DNA of 64,000 nucleotides from an uncultured Bacteroides sp. Lineage in GTDB: Bacteria; Bacteroidota; Bacteroidia; Bacteroidales; Bacteroidaceae. The stretch is taken from the NCBI RefSeq assembly GCF_963678845.1, contig NZ_OY787468.1, positions 434,001 to 498,000 on the forward strand, written 5' to 3'. Positions 45,355-54,316 of this stretch are shown here, one piece after another. Each line of letters opens with the position of its first letter. Position 1 is the first letter of the stretch. The notes under the pieces were generated by a model. The model worked only from the letters and a program-made list of their open reading frames with translations. It searched no databases and was not told the origin of the DNA. The position numbers were made by a program, and so were the translations under genes.

Positions 45355-46665
45355 ATGAAAAAGCTAACATTGCTTCCTTTGTTTTGTTTATTATCTGCAT
45401 CAGTTTTTACTTTTGCAGGAGAGCCGGGTTCCGTTACGGAAAATAAAAAAGAGGCCTCAGTATTTCAATTATCACAAAGTGATTTAAAACTTTCTTTTGG
45501 CGGACGTATCCAGATGGATGGCGCTTTTTATTCCGGTGGTAACTTTCAGCCTCTTGCTAATGGAGTTGGCTTTCGTCGTGTAAGGCTTAATACAAATGCT
45601 ACTTTTGGAAAAAATCTTTCAGGAAAAGTAGAAATAGATATGGCCGGAGGTGCCTTTTCGTTAAAAGACTGCTATATAAAATATGATTTTTTAAATGGGC
45701 TGAACTTTCGTCTGGGTAACTTTCAGGAGGGTTTCTCTATGTTAACAATGACTTCTTCGGGAGATTTCCTTTTCATTGAACACCCTAATGTAGTATCTGC
45801 TTTTTCACCGGAATACCATATCGGTGTTCAGGGAGCTTATCAGAAAAATCAGTTTTTAGGTATGGCCGGTGTTCATTTTCAAAAGATAAACAGTAGTACG
45901 GAAAAAGATTATGTGGATGCAAATTTAAAGAATGGTCAGGATGAAGGAATTTCTTATACAGTACGTACAGTATGGATGCCTTTCTCAAAGTCAAAAGATA
46001 AAGGTTTCCATTTAGGAGTTACAGCTTCATACCGTACGCCAAAAACGGATGTCGGTTCCGGTAAGGCTAATTCCGTTAGATATAGCACTGCATCTCTTTC
46101 AGGTATTGATAAGATGAAATTCATGGATACAAAGGATATTACTTTTGTAAATCACGATTGGTTATTAGGTGGGGAACTTGCTGCCTATAGTCATGCAATT
46201 CGTTTCCAGAGTGAGTATATTTTAAACCAGACTCACAGAATGGGAGATCTTCCTACTGAGAAGTTCAATGGCTATTATGCTGAAGCGGCTTGTATGCTTT
46301 TTGGTGGCCAACAGAAATATGTTGCAAGTAAAGGTGCGTTTACTCAACCTTCTTGCGGAAAAGAATGGGGCGATGTAGAAGTTGCGGCTCGTTTTGATCG
46401 TCTTGATATGAATGGAACAAACGTTAAAGGTGGACTGTCAAACGGATATACTCTCGGTATTAACTATTATGCAAGCAAGTATCTGAAATTCCAGTTAAAC
46501 TATTCCTATGTGGATCATGATAAGTATGCAAATGCCGGAGGTACTGTTGGTGTAGGTTATACCAGTGCTGGAGTGGTAACTAAGGATCCTGCATTAGTAG
46601 ATGGAAGCCGTAAGGTAGGAAACGATTATAGTATTGTAACTCTTCGTGCCCAATTGAATTTCTAA
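45355..46665 (+). CDS. OprO/OprP-type outer-membrane porin
   Basis: A 436-residue outer-membrane beta-barrel with a signal peptide (about 1-21, FTFAG). The family start LKLSFGGRIQMDGAFYSGG and VGFRRVRLNTNATFGKNLSGKVEIDMAGGAFSLKDCYIKYDF match the phosphate-selective porin group. The C-terminus ends in alternating strands and a final Phe (RAQLNF), the barrel-assembly signature. Whether it selects phosphate, polyphosphate or another anion is not shown. The next gene, a CYTH phosphohydrolase, begins 4 bases later, hinting at a shared phosphate theme. Confidence 0.88.
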   Translation: MKKLTLLPLFCLLSASVFTFAGEPGSVTENKKEASVFQLSQSDLKLSFGGRIQMDGAFYSGGNFQPLANGVGFRRVRLNTNATFGKNLSGKVEIDMAGGAFSLKDCYIKYDFLNGLNFRLGNFQEGFSMLTMTSSGDFLFIEHPNVVSAFSPEYHIGVQGAYQKNQFLGMAGVHFQKINSSTEKDYVDANLKNGQDEGISYTVRTVWMPFSKSKDKGFHLGVTASYRTPKTDVGSGKANSVRYSTASLSGIDKMKFMDTKDITFVNHDWLLGGELAAYSHAIRFQSEYILNQTHRMGDLPTEKFNGYYAEAACMLFGGQQKYVASKGAFTQPSCGKEWGDVEVAARFDRLDMNGTNVKGGLSNGYTLGINYYASKYLKFQLNYSYVDHDKYANAGGTVGVGYTSAGVVTKDPALVDGSRKVGNDYSIVTLRAQLNF

Positions 46666-46669
46666 GATT

Positions 46670-47140
46670 ATGGCACAGGAAATAGAACGGAAGTTCCTGG
46701 TAAAAGGAGAATTTAAGCCGGAAGCCTATTCTCATAGCCATATTGTACAAGGTTATATCAGCAGTGCGCGTGGGCGCACTGTTCGTGTAAGAATACGCGA
46801 TGAAAAGGGCTATTTAACCATTAAAGGAGCATCTAATGCTTCGGGCACAAGCAGATATGAGTGGGAGAAAGAGATTCCGCTGGATGAAGCTCACGAACTG
46901 ATGAAGCTTTGTGAACCGGGTGTCATTGATAAAACCAGGTATCTGGTTAGAAGCGGACAACATATTTTCGAGGTTGATGAGTTTTATGGTGAGAATGAAG
47001 GATTGATTCTGGCAGAAGTTGAATTGACTTCAGAAGATGAATCATTTGAAAAGCCCCAATTCATCGGTGAAGAGGTAACTTGTGATTTACGCTATTACAA
47101 TTCAAATTTGATGAAACAGCCTTTTACAACCTGGAAATAA
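46670..47140 (+). CDS. CYTH-domain triphosphatase-like protein
   Basis: A 156-residue protein with the CYTH signature EIERK (Glu4, Glu6, Lys8), followed by alternating charged strands forming the tunnel fold (TVRVRIRDEKGYLTIKG, RYEWEKEIP, FEVDEFYGENEGLILAEVEL). Family members hydrolyse inorganic triphosphate or thiamine triphosphate, or cyclise ATP. Short bacterial forms like this one are usually triphosphatases. It follows the porin by 4 bases and is probably cotranscribed with it. Confidence 0.9.
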   Translation: MAQEIERKFLVKGEFKPEAYSHSHIVQGYISSARGRTVRVRIRDEKGYLTIKGASNASGTSRYEWEKEIPLDEAHELMKLCEPGVIDKTRYLVRSGQHIFEVDEFYGENEGLILAEVELTSEDESFEKPQFIGEEVTCDLRYYNSNLMKQPFTTWK

Positions 47141-47299
47141 TTTGCTATTGTCCGATATAAATCCTAAGTTTGTTTTTGAGTAGTTGCTTTTATTTAATTA
47201 TATTCATTTAAAACTAGTGTAGGTTTTTGCTTATTGGTGTGAGGATATGAATGTATTATACATATTTATTAGTGAAAATCTTAGAAATAATGTAAGATT

Positions 47300-48604
47300 A
47301 TGGAGAAGATATATCAAATTTTCCCTCAGGAACTGATTACATTTGTTCTTGTTACCTTGTTTTCTCTCCTTATTGGACTTTCTCAGCGCAAAATGAGCTT
47401 GAAGAAGGAAGGTGAAGGAGCTGAGAAAACCTTTTTTGGAACAGACCGTACATTTACGTTTATCGGGATTCTGGGTTATCTTCTCTATATTCTCGACAAG
47501 GATGACATGCGACTTTTCATGGGTGGCGGACTTGCCCTGGTCATTCTTTTCGGACTGAATTATTACGTGAAGATGGCCCAGCATAATATTTTTGGTATTA
47601 CCACCATTGTTACCGGATTAATCACCTACTGTCTGGCACCGATTGTGGTTACCCAGCCTTCCTGGTTTTATATCATGGTAGTGGTAACTGTGCTTTTGTT
47701 TACTGAGATGAAGAGCACATTCACGGAAATTGCTCAGCACATGCAAAATGATGAGATGATTACTCTGGCAAAGTTCCTTGCTATCAGTGGCATTATTCTT
47801 CCAATGCTTCCGAATGAAAACCTAATTCCCGGTATAAACCTTACTCCATACACCGTCTGGCTTGCCACTGTAGTGGTTTCGGGCATTTCGTATCTTTCTT
47901 ATTTACTTAAGAGATATGTATTTAAGGAGTCGGGAACGCTACTTGCCGGTATTATTGGAGGATTATACAGCAGTACTGCTACCATTTCCGTTCTGGCACG
48001 TAGATGCAAGCATGCAAAGGAGAGGGAGATTCCGGGATATGTAGCGGCTATGCTTATGGCTGTAAGTATGATGTACCTTCGCTTCTTGATCCTTATACCC
48101 ATCTTTAGTTTAAAGATATTCCAGTCTGCATATCCTTATCTGCTTATAATGTCTTTTGTTTCGGCAATAGTAGCCTGGTTTATTTCCAGAAAAACGGATA
48201 AGAAAGAGGCTCAGGAGAATAATGACGAGGAGGATGAAGAAAGCAGTAATCCTTTAGAGTTTAAGGTTGCCTTGATTTTTGCTGTATTGTTTGTTGTTTT
48301 CACTGTGGTAACCCATTTTACCTTAATTTATGCCGGTACTGGGGGATTAAATATACTTTCGTTTTTATCCGGATTAAGTGATATTACACCGTTTATCCTT
48401 ACTTTGCTTCAGGATACAGGAGGCTTGGCTGTGAATGTAGCAGTGGCTTGTACCTTGCAGGCTATTATCAGTAATAACCTGATGAAGATGTGCTATGCAC
48501 TGTTTTTTTCCGGCAGAAGGAAAGAAATGCTTCCTTACCTTACTACCGGATTCTCTATCGTTATAGGTGTTAATGCTTTATTGCTTCTGTTTTTCTATCT
48601 GTAA
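47300..48604 (+). CDS. MgtC/DUF4010-family membrane protein
   Basis: A 434-residue integral membrane protein with about 11 hydrophobic segments. The N-terminal part resembles MgtC/SapB (LVTLFSLLIGLSQRK and FTFIGILGYLL) and the C-terminal half resembles DUF4010 (GIIGGLYSSTATISVLARRCK). A charged Asp/Glu loop lies near residues 300-320 (EENDEEDEESS-like). Transport or sensing roles are discussed for the family but the substrate is unknown. It is monocistronic and converges on the sigma-factor operon with 10 bases between stops. Confidence 0.85.
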   Translation: MEKIYQIFPQELITFVLVTLFSLLIGLSQRKMSLKKEGEGAEKTFFGTDRTFTFIGILGYLLYILDKDDMRLFMGGGLALVILFGLNYYVKMAQHNIFGITTIVTGLITYCLAPIVVTQPSWFYIMVVVTVLLFTEMKSTFTEIAQHMQNDEMITLAKFLAISGIILPMLPNENLIPGINLTPYTVWLATVVVSGISYLSYLLKRYVFKESGTLLAGIIGGLYSSTATISVLARRCKHAKEREIPGYVAAMLMAVSMMYLRFLILIPIFSLKIFQSAYPYLLIMSFVSAIVAWFISRKTDKKEAQENNDEEDEESSNPLEFKVALIFAVLFVVFTVVTHFTLIYAGTGGLNILSFLSGLSDITPFILTLLQDTGGLAVNVAVACTLQAIISNNLMKMCYALFFSGRRKEMLPYLTTGFSIVIGVNALLLLFFYL

Positions 48605-48614
48605 TAGATTGGAG

Positions 48615-49535
48615 TTACATATCTAAATGGAGAATTAATCCAATGGAAACGGGATGAATTTCTGGTCCTTTTCCTCCTTCAAAAAGAGTCTGAGGAGAGT
48701 ATCTTGCATACATTCCAAAACATCCTACACCTGCTTGAAACAGGAAATCCATTGATACCGGGCGAATATTTAAGTCGCTTCCTAGCTTTTGCTTATGACT
48801 ACCACTTTCATCGTTTAGTTTTACTTTGGAAGAAGAGCATAATTTTACATTACCCACAACGCCTGCCGATAGATAGAGGGGACCTGTGTGTGGAATCCTT
48901 TTTTGATATTCAAGCAGCAAAGGAATGGTGAAGTAGGAGGTATGTAGTTTGCTGTCGTCATATCTTCCTCCTGCAGGAGCTGTTTTCAGTTCTGTAACCC
49001 CGTTGACTTCAATAAGCGCCTTATTCCCGTCGAAGTGATAACTATCAAAACGGAATCCGGTTCCACTAACAATAGCTAATCCACACTTAGATATGTTCCA
49101 TGCACGTTCGTAAAAGTTCACAATGAATTCCTTTGAACTACTTGATATCAGATCAACCCCATTTACATTGTTCAGATTCATCTTGTTGTCGGCAAAGTTG
49201 GTAAAGCCCATTCCAAAACCTGCCCAGTGAGGGTCTGTTATACGAGTTGAATATGAATGTCCTGACCCTAGCTTAGGAATAGGGATGTTTATACTGTTGG
49301 ACATGCGTTTCTCAGTACTCTTTCCATCCCGGTATATGCCTTCAAATATTTGATCATTCTCTATAGTATCGCCCTGAGCCTTTTGTTCGTACACCTTGAT
49401 TTTAATTTTATCATTAGTCTCTTTAATCACTAATTTCTTTCCGTTTACATAAATTGTAGTGTCGGAAGGAGCTATCTCCCCAGCCATTAAGAGTGTGGGA
49501 AATATTAGAAAAGCAAGTAACATAATCTTTTTCAT
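48615..49535 (-). CDS. Outer-membrane beta-barrel protein of the sigma operon
   Basis: A 306-residue protein with a signal peptide (about 1-18, LLMAG) and a C-terminal porin-like barrel (GAIV-type strands FIVNFYERAWNISKCGLAIVSGTGFRF, LSAGVVGNVKL, FLFQAGVGCFGMYARYSP). It resembles the PorT/OMP_b-brl_2 proteins that end ECF sigma operons in Bacteroides. It is last in the run sigma factor, membrane regulator, DUF4252 protein, barrel. I infer that it is a target or sensor of that envelope regulon. Confidence 0.75.
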   Translation of the reverse strand: MKKIMLLAFLIFPTLLMAGEIAPSDTTIYVNGKKLVIKETNDKIKIKVYEQKAQGDTIENDQIFEGIYRDGKSTEKRMSNSINIPIPKLGSGHSYSTRITDPHWAGFGMGFTNFADNKMNLNNVNGVDLISSSSKEFIVNFYERAWNISKCGLAIVSGTGFRFDSYHFDGNKALIEVNGVTELKTAPAGGRYDDSKLHTSYFTIPLLLEYQKRIPHTGPLYLSAGVVGNVKLCSSSKVKLNDESGSHKQKLGSDLNIRPVSMDFLFQAGVGCFGMYARYSPQTLFEGGKGPEIHPVSIGLILHLDM

Positions 49536-49558
49536 ACTGTTCTGTATTTGGTTGTGAG

Positions 49559-50014
49559 TTATAAATCTTTTTTCATAAATAGTAAAGTAATAAGGTCGTC
49601 TGATTCCAGTTCTCCTTCTATATAAACCAATGTAGTCGCTCCTTTTTTACTGAGTTTAAAAAGTATAAACCGGTTAAGATCTTCTTTTCTTGATGGAAGT
49701 TGATAGTAACCCGATACAAGTTGCCCTCCTTCAATAATCTCTTTTATTTTCTTTGCCCCTTTTTTGTCCGTTTCCAGGCATTGACGTATTTCGGGTAAAG
49801 CCTTGTGAGAGTCTTTGATTGTGATGCTCTTATACCTTTCCATACCATAGGTTTCCAGCATCTCTATTGACAGCTCTACCATGGCAACTCCTTTTTGCTT
49901 CCCATATCTGTCGAATATGGAAGCTATTCTTAACCCGCTTTGTGCCCCACAGACCACAGGGAAACACCCTGAGAGTATAAGCATAAGTAGTAAAAACTGG
50001 ATTCTCTTCTTCAT
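49559..50014 (-). CDS. DUF4252 exported protein
   Basis: A 151-residue protein with a lipoprotein-like signal (LLLMLILSGCFPVVCG, Cys near 17). The remainder, from SIFDRYGKQKGVAMVELSIEML to FKLSKKGATTLVYIEGELESDDLITLLF, fits DUF4252, a family found almost only beside ECF sigma factors in Bacteroidota. Its role is unknown. It follows the membrane regulator gene by 20 bases and precedes the barrel gene by 23. Confidence 0.85.
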   Translation of the reverse strand: MKKRIQFLLLMLILSGCFPVVCGAQSGLRIASIFDRYGKQKGVAMVELSIEMLETYGMERYKSITIKDSHKALPEIRQCLETDKKGAKKIKEIIEGGQLVSGYYQLPSRKEDLNRFILFKLSKKGATTLVYIEGELESDDLITLLFMKKDL

Positions 50015-50034
50015 TATTCTCTGTTTTTAATCCG

Positions 50035-50466
50035 TTAATCTTTAAATAATTCAGTAAAAACCTCATCTTTGGAAGTGGCCACTTCCTGAAGTGAAGCATT
50101 TGCATAAGCCTTAATTGTTGCTTCGTCAGTGTAACATTTACCGTTAATTACTACATAATTCCTTTTCCAGGAATCATCAGATTGTTGTAAGAATGTAGAT
50201 ATTCCTATTGCCATAACAACGCAGGCTGCTATTCCGCTTAATGTATAGATCAACATTTTTCTTCGTGGAATAGCCCTCTTATTAACTTGTTCAGTCTTTT
50301 TGGCCTGTTCTGTGGTTATTTCATTATTGAAGTAAGTAAACATTGGCTTATAGCAAAGCAAGTACTCTGGAACCTTTTCATTTGAAAAGTAGTTCCTTAT
50401 CCATTGCTCTTCTTCGCAGGAAGTTTCTCCTTCAAAGTACTTATTAAGCAAAGCGTCTATTTTCAT
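50035..50466 (-). CDS. Putative anti-sigma or sigma-linked single-pass membrane protein
   Basis: A 143-residue protein with a cytoplasmic N-terminal region (LLNKYFEGETSCEEEQWIRNYFSNEKVPEYLL, about residues 6-37), one transmembrane helix (about 71-90, MLIYTLSGIAACVVMAIGIS) and a short outer tail. The N-terminal pattern resembles FecR-type anti-sigma leaders. Its ATG lies inside the sigma-factor gene (23-base overlap), so translation is coupled. Placement directly after an ECF factor makes it the likely anti-sigma factor. Confidence 0.7.
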   Translation of the reverse strand: MKIDALLNKYFEGETSCEEEQWIRNYFSNEKVPEYLLCYKPMFTYFNNEITTEQAKKTEQVNKRAIPRRKMLIYTLSGIAACVVMAIGISTFLQQSDDSWKRNYVVINGKCYTDEATIKAYANASLQEVATSKDEVFTELFKD

Positions 50467-50980
50467 CCTTATTTTCCTTTCTCTCGTTTGTTAATTGCAG
50501 GAATACCTCCCTGACTCTTTTTCTTGCTCTCGACAAGTTCATTCTTACTGCCTGAATATCACAACCTGTTATTTCAGCAATTTCTTCCGATTCATACCCT
50601 TCTATATCTTTCATCCGGATGATTGTTTGCTGTAAGGGTGGGAGAGTCTCTATTATATTCCCTATTAATTGCACTTGGTCATGTGCCACAAGTGTTCGTT
50701 CGGGATTATCCCATCCAGAGAGAACTTTGATCTCATCAAGTTCCACAGATGCATGAGCCGGCGATTTCCATCTGTCAATACAGAGATTCTTTACAATCTC
50801 TGTGGCTAGTGCATCAATGCTGCGATATTCGTCCAGCTTTTCACGCATGCGCCAAAGCTTAAGAAAAGCCTCCTGCACAATATCTTCTGCATCGGAGGTT
50901 TCTTCAGTCATCTTTCGTGAATAATTAAACAGCTTTTCACGAAGTGGCAACACGTTTATTTTGAATTGTTCGAGATTCAT
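50444..50980 (-). CDS. ECF-type RNA polymerase sigma factor
   Basis: A 178-residue extracytoplasmic-function sigma factor. Region 2 is seen as DAEDIVQEAFLKLWRMREKL (about residues 30-49) and region 4 as LPPLQQTIIRMKDIEGYESEEIAEITGCDIQAVRMNLSRARKRVRE (about 118-163). It starts a four-gene minus-strand operon and overlaps the presumed anti-sigma gene by 23 bases. The operon probably responds to envelope stress, but no target promoter could be identified by eye. Confidence 0.93.
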   Translation of the reverse strand: MNLEQFKINVLPLREKLFNYSRKMTEETSDAEDIVQEAFLKLWRMREKLDEYRSIDALATEIVKNLCIDRWKSPAHASVELDEIKVLSGWDNPERTLVAHDQVQLIGNIIETLPPLQQTIIRMKDIEGYESEEIAEITGCDIQAVRMNLSRARKRVREVFLQLTNERKENKDENRRFA

Positions 50981-50997
50981 CTATGTATAATAGACGA

Positions 50998-51028
50998 AAA
51001 AGGGATGAAAACATAACATTCATCCCTT
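50998..51028 (-). terminator. Terminator downstream of the 51085-51648 gene
   Basis: AAAGGGATGA and TCATCCCTTT form a 10-bp stem. On the minus strand the right arm runs into TTTTT, which fits termination of the hypothetical gene before the sigma operon. Confidence 0.8.
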
Positions 51029-51084
51029 TGTTTTTACAAAAAAAATATTTTGTGGAAGATTAATCTGTTTTGATAAGTTCTGAT

Positions 51085-51648
51085 TTATGCTTTATTCTGA
51101 GGTTTCATTATTGTGATGTTTTGAAACCCCAGATGATGCATTACTTCTCTCAGAATTAATAAAGATGCTGCAAAAGAGTTGCTTTCAGGTAAAGTGTCGG
51201 TACTGAAAGGTCTGCCTGATATAATTGCTGCTAAACGACTGAATATATCTTCCATCTCTTTGATGGACAAAACAAGATTCTGAGAAGTAACTTCTTTTCC
51301 AGATTGCAGAGCAACCTCAAATATAACCGGAGAGGCAGAATATAGTTCTGAACTGGCCGGCAATAGCTTTTTACCTGGAATAATATTATCTTCAGTAAAG
51401 TTTATGGCATATTCTATTTCACTAGGAGTGGGAGGGATGTGCCTGAAAAATTCTTCGGATGTCTTTTTGCTTCCCAATGGAAGTATTTGGATATCATCCG
51501 GTTGCACAGGAGATTTTCCTGAAGCTAAAATAGTATACTCTTCAGTGATATGAAGTAACGTTATTATCTTGCCCTGAAGCTCGGCGTGTGCTGCCTGATA
51601 GAGTTTTGTTACAATAGCTTGTATTTCGGGGGTTATAGTAAGATTCAT
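51085..51648 (-). CDS. Hypothetical protein
   Basis: A 187-residue acidic cytoplasmic protein with no signal peptide or transmembrane helix. The central motif FFRHIPPTPSEIEYAINFTEDNIIP (about residues 67-91) and the predicted helix-rich C-terminus look conserved, but I do not recognise the family. It stands alone, ended by a terminator on the sigma-factor side and preceded by a perfect 12-bp inverted repeat right before its start, which suggests tight transcriptional control. Confidence 0.65.
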   Translation of the reverse strand: MNLTITPEIQAIVTKLYQAAHAELQGKIITLLHITEEYTILASGKSPVQPDDIQILPLGSKKTSEEFFRHIPPTPSEIEYAINFTEDNIIPGKKLLPASSELYSASPVIFEVALQSGKEVTSQNLVLSIKEMEDIFSRLAAIISGRPFSTDTLPESNSFAASLLILREVMHHLGFQNITIMKPQNKA

Positions 51649-51660
51649 AAGCCAATATAG

Positions 51661-51709
51661 TTTTTAGATTACTGAATTATATATATACTCCGTAAAGGTA
51701 ATCTAAAAA
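51661..51709. promoter_or_regulatory. Perfect 12-bp inverted repeat in front of the hypothetical gene
   Basis: TTTTTAGATTAC at 51661-51672 matches GTAATCTAAAAA at 51698-51709 with a 25-base spacer. It starts 13 bases upstream of the ATG at 51648. No T tract follows on either strand, so an operator is more likely than a terminator. A TACCTTTA sequence, close to a -7 box, lies inside on the minus strand. Confidence 0.55.
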
Positions 51710-51818
51710 TCCAGAAGGCGATCAGTGATAATCTGACTTTAAAATAGCTTTGTTTATTAACCTGTTCCCTTTACTGCACAACCAGAATGCAGCAAAGGGA
51801 AGAGATTTTATTTTATTA

Positions 51819-53060
51819 TTAAAGTTTAGTAAACTCTACCCTACGGTTTTTAGCCTTATTCTCAGCACTGTTGTTGCCGGCAATAGGCTGACTTTCTCCT
51901 TTACCATCAGTCTCTATTCTGGAACCGTCAACTTTAAATTCGTTTATCAGGTATTGCTTTACATTGTCCGCTCTGCGTTTCGATAAGTCCATATTCAAAG
52001 CATCATCTCCATCGCTGTCAGTATGTCCGGTGACCTTTATCTTTACTGTTGGATTCTCATTCAAAACATTGGCTATTTCCTTGATTGAACCGTAAGACTC
52101 CGGCTTCACAATATCTTTATTCACATCGAAGTAGATTCCGTATGAAACAAGTTTGCCTTCAGTCAGCAGTTTGCTTCGTGTATCTGGAGAAGCGGTTGTT
52201 ATTTTGATGTTAGATATATAAGAACCACAGGATGCACCTCTGTATAGTTTGAAACACAAACGTTTTAATTTGCTTCCTTCATAAAGATTGGTAGGCATGT
52301 CCAGCACTTTGGCTCCTTTTTGATATATCCGCACCCTTCGGTTCTGAACCCAGACAATCACATGGTTTACTTTTCCGGCTTCAACCGGATTTACTGAAGA
52401 TGCTCCTGTAAGATATTCATTACTTCCTTTTTTATACCCCTTAGTTGACCAGTTTGCTTTTTCCATCAGAATATGTAAACCGCAGATACCCGGATTTCCT
52501 TCTTTATCCATTTCACTGTGGTTGTTTTCCCCGAAAAGAACAAGGTCGGCAGCAATACGTGTTGCGGTAGTTTTGGGAACTATATCCATTTCCAGAATAA
52601 AGTTCACCGGGAAATCAATATCTTTCATATACCAATAGGTTCCTTCTCCGCTGTTCAGGTTTAGCCAATGGCCGGGGCCAACATTCAGCGTATTGATTTC
52701 ACCGGATACATCAGTGGTCCATAATGCAGGAAAGTCGCCAACGGCATCCTGGCTGAAATCTTCAAAATATAGAATCTTGTCTCCCGGAACAAAATCATAG
52801 TGAGTAAAGCTTTCCAGCTTCCCTTTTTCTGATGATTCCGAGGAAACGTTTTCAGTACCTTTATTCTTACTATCATTCTTATTTGCAGGCTTTTGCCCTT
52901 TATTAAGTTCATTGTCAATAATCTGGTCTGTTTTCTTTTCGGTCTTCTTCTCAACCTTGTCAACAACCTTGTTCCCTAGTTTCTTTAACCAGCCTTGGCC
53001 GTTTGCATTCACAACTACAAACAAGAACAAAAGAAGGTATAATATTCTGCTTTTTTTCAT
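51819..53060 (-). CDS. OmpA-domain outer-membrane protein
   Basis: A 413-residue exported protein with a signal peptide (about 1-21, VNANGQ), a charged Lys/Glu-rich stretch (about 27-85), a beta-sandwich middle domain (about 85-290) and a C-terminal OmpA peptidoglycan-binding domain (about 300-413). The OmpA part shows GIYFDVNKDIVKPESYGSIKEIA and the NTGHTDSDG/LSKRRADNVKQYL pattern with the Asp and Arg that hold diaminopimelate. It would anchor the envelope to murein. It lies with Yip1- and DUF4251-type genes on the same strand. Confidence 0.9.
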   Translation of the reverse strand: MKKSRILYLLLFLFVVVNANGQGWLKKLGNKVVDKVEKKTEKKTDQIIDNELNKGQKPANKNDSKNKGTENVSSESSEKGKLESFTHYDFVPGDKILYFEDFSQDAVGDFPALWTTDVSGEINTLNVGPGHWLNLNSGEGTYWYMKDIDFPVNFILEMDIVPKTTATRIAADLVLFGENNHSEMDKEGNPGICGLHILMEKANWSTKGYKKGSNEYLTGASSVNPVEAGKVNHVIVWVQNRRVRIYQKGAKVLDMPTNLYEGSKLKRLCFKLYRGASCGSYISNIKITTASPDTRSKLLTEGKLVSYGIYFDVNKDIVKPESYGSIKEIANVLNENPTVKIKVTGHTDSDGDDALNMDLSKRRADNVKQYLINEFKVDGSRIETDGKGESQPIAGNNSAENKAKNRRVEFTKL

Positions 53061-53071
53061 AGTTTTAATGA

Positions 53072-53653
53072 TTAAAAAGTTATGCCTTTCTGAATGTACA
53101 ATGCGCTAAGTAGGGTAGAGAATAAAAAGAAAACAAGTATAACACAGACTATAGACGAAAGGTAATACGGGGTTACTTTTTCTTCGGGTGTTTTCATCAT
53201 AGGGGCAATTCCCAGATACAAAATATACAGGCCATATAATCCCACAATTCCTGCCAGAGTTCCTAAAGATGGGATAATATATAAAGCTCCGGCCAGGAAC
53301 ATTGGTGTGTAAGAGTATACAACTAACTGAAATGCCTTGCTAAAGTCTCCTTTTGATTGAAATTTACCAGCCAGCATTGTAATGATATAAGCAGTAAGGT
53401 ATGCACTGGCAATGTTGCTTGCATATGAGATAACAGCCTGACGAATACCGGCACTTACCGATCCAATGTGTACGCCGAGTACATTATAGCCAATTAGCCC
53501 GTAACCAATAAGCCATCCTATGGCGGGTATCAGCGCCAATAAAATCAGATACATAGTTGTTGGCTTGTTGGTTGTTGTTTCTTCCGTGTCAATAACCTGC
53601 CATTCTGTTTTAGGAGATAGCATGATCTTTTTTGCTCGTTCAATAGTGTTCAT
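53072..53653 (-). CDS. Yip1-domain membrane protein
   Basis: A 193-residue integral membrane protein with five hydrophobic segments. The start MNTIERAKKIMLSPKTEWQVIDTEETT is the usual N-terminus of bacterial Yip1-family proteins, and VVYSYTPMFLAGALYIIPSLGTLAGIVGLYGLYILYLGIAPMM is their C-terminal core. The function in bacteria is unknown. It precedes the OmpA-domain gene by 11 bases and is likely cotranscribed with it. Confidence 0.88.
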   Translation of the reverse strand: MNTIERAKKIMLSPKTEWQVIDTEETTTNKPTTMYLILLALIPAIGWLIGYGLIGYNVLGVHIGSVSAGIRQAVISYASNIASAYLTAYIITMLAGKFQSKGDFSKAFQLVVYSYTPMFLAGALYIIPSLGTLAGIVGLYGLYILYLGIAPMMKTPEEKVTPYYLSSIVCVILVFFLFSTLLSALYIQKGITF

Positions 53654-53707
53654 AATATAGTTTATTTTGTTAGAAATAAGGGTTGATTTCTGAAACTCAC
53701 AAAAGAT

Positions 53708-54223
53708 CTATTTTTCAGATTTAGGCGCGGGCTTATCATAGATAAACTCTCCCCGGAATGAGATTGACTGGCGGTTTGTCGGGGTAACATATACGTCGGC
53801 ATCGCCCGAACTATAGATGGATAGATAATAAACAAAGCTATCTTCGTTCGTACGAGTTTTGAATTGAATCTTTGCTGTTCCTTTCTTGTCGAAAGTAAGT
53901 TTGTAGTTGGTTATCTTTTCATCAAAGATCAGTCCTTTGCCTCCACCTCCGTAGGGCACGCTGTAAGCAATACCAAAATAGGGTAAATAAGAGAATACCG
54001 AATCGTTCCGGATTTCTACGGAATAGGTTGATGTAAGGAATCTGCTTCGTCCTCTCATGGGATAAGCCGTGTTTACTTCTACCTTTATTTTCTGTGCTTC
54101 TACCAACTCCCTGACTGCTTTCTGGGTTTCTTCTTTCTTTTGCTTATTGGTTTGGCTACTTATCGGCAAAATGCTAATTAACAGGATAGTCAGTATACAA
54201 ATAAACAATCTTGTTGCTTTCAT
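53708..54223 (-). CDS. DUF4251 exported protein
   Basis: A 171-residue periplasmic protein with a signal peptide (about 1-23, LPISSQ) and the DUF4251 core: VEVNTAYPMRGRSRFLTSTYSVEIRNDSVFSYLPYFGIAYSVPYGGGGKGLIFDEKI and SISFRGEF near the C-terminus. It is a Bacteroidota-specific family with lipocalin-like strands and no known role. It heads a probable DUF4251-Yip1-OmpA unit and diverges from the TolC-type efflux gene across the TGTATA palindrome array. Confidence 0.88.
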   Translation of the reverse strand: MKATRLFICILTILLISILPISSQTNKQKKEETQKAVRELVEAQKIKVEVNTAYPMRGRSRFLTSTYSVEIRNDSVFSYLPYFGIAYSVPYGGGGKGLIFDEKITNYKLTFDKKGTAKIQFKTRTNEDSFVYYLSIYSSGDADVYVTPTNRQSISFRGEFIYDKPAPKSEK

Positions 54224-54316
54224 GATCTAAAAGTATTAATGCTCCAGATAATAAACAACCTGCAATATAAAAAGTTGCTCTATTGAGTTTTTTAATGGAT
54301 GCAGAACTTTTTCTTA

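Noticed and set aside
47141..47299. Gap before the DUF4010 gene
   Set aside because: Checked for hairpins, repeats and small genes; nothing beyond AT-rich sequence could be supported.
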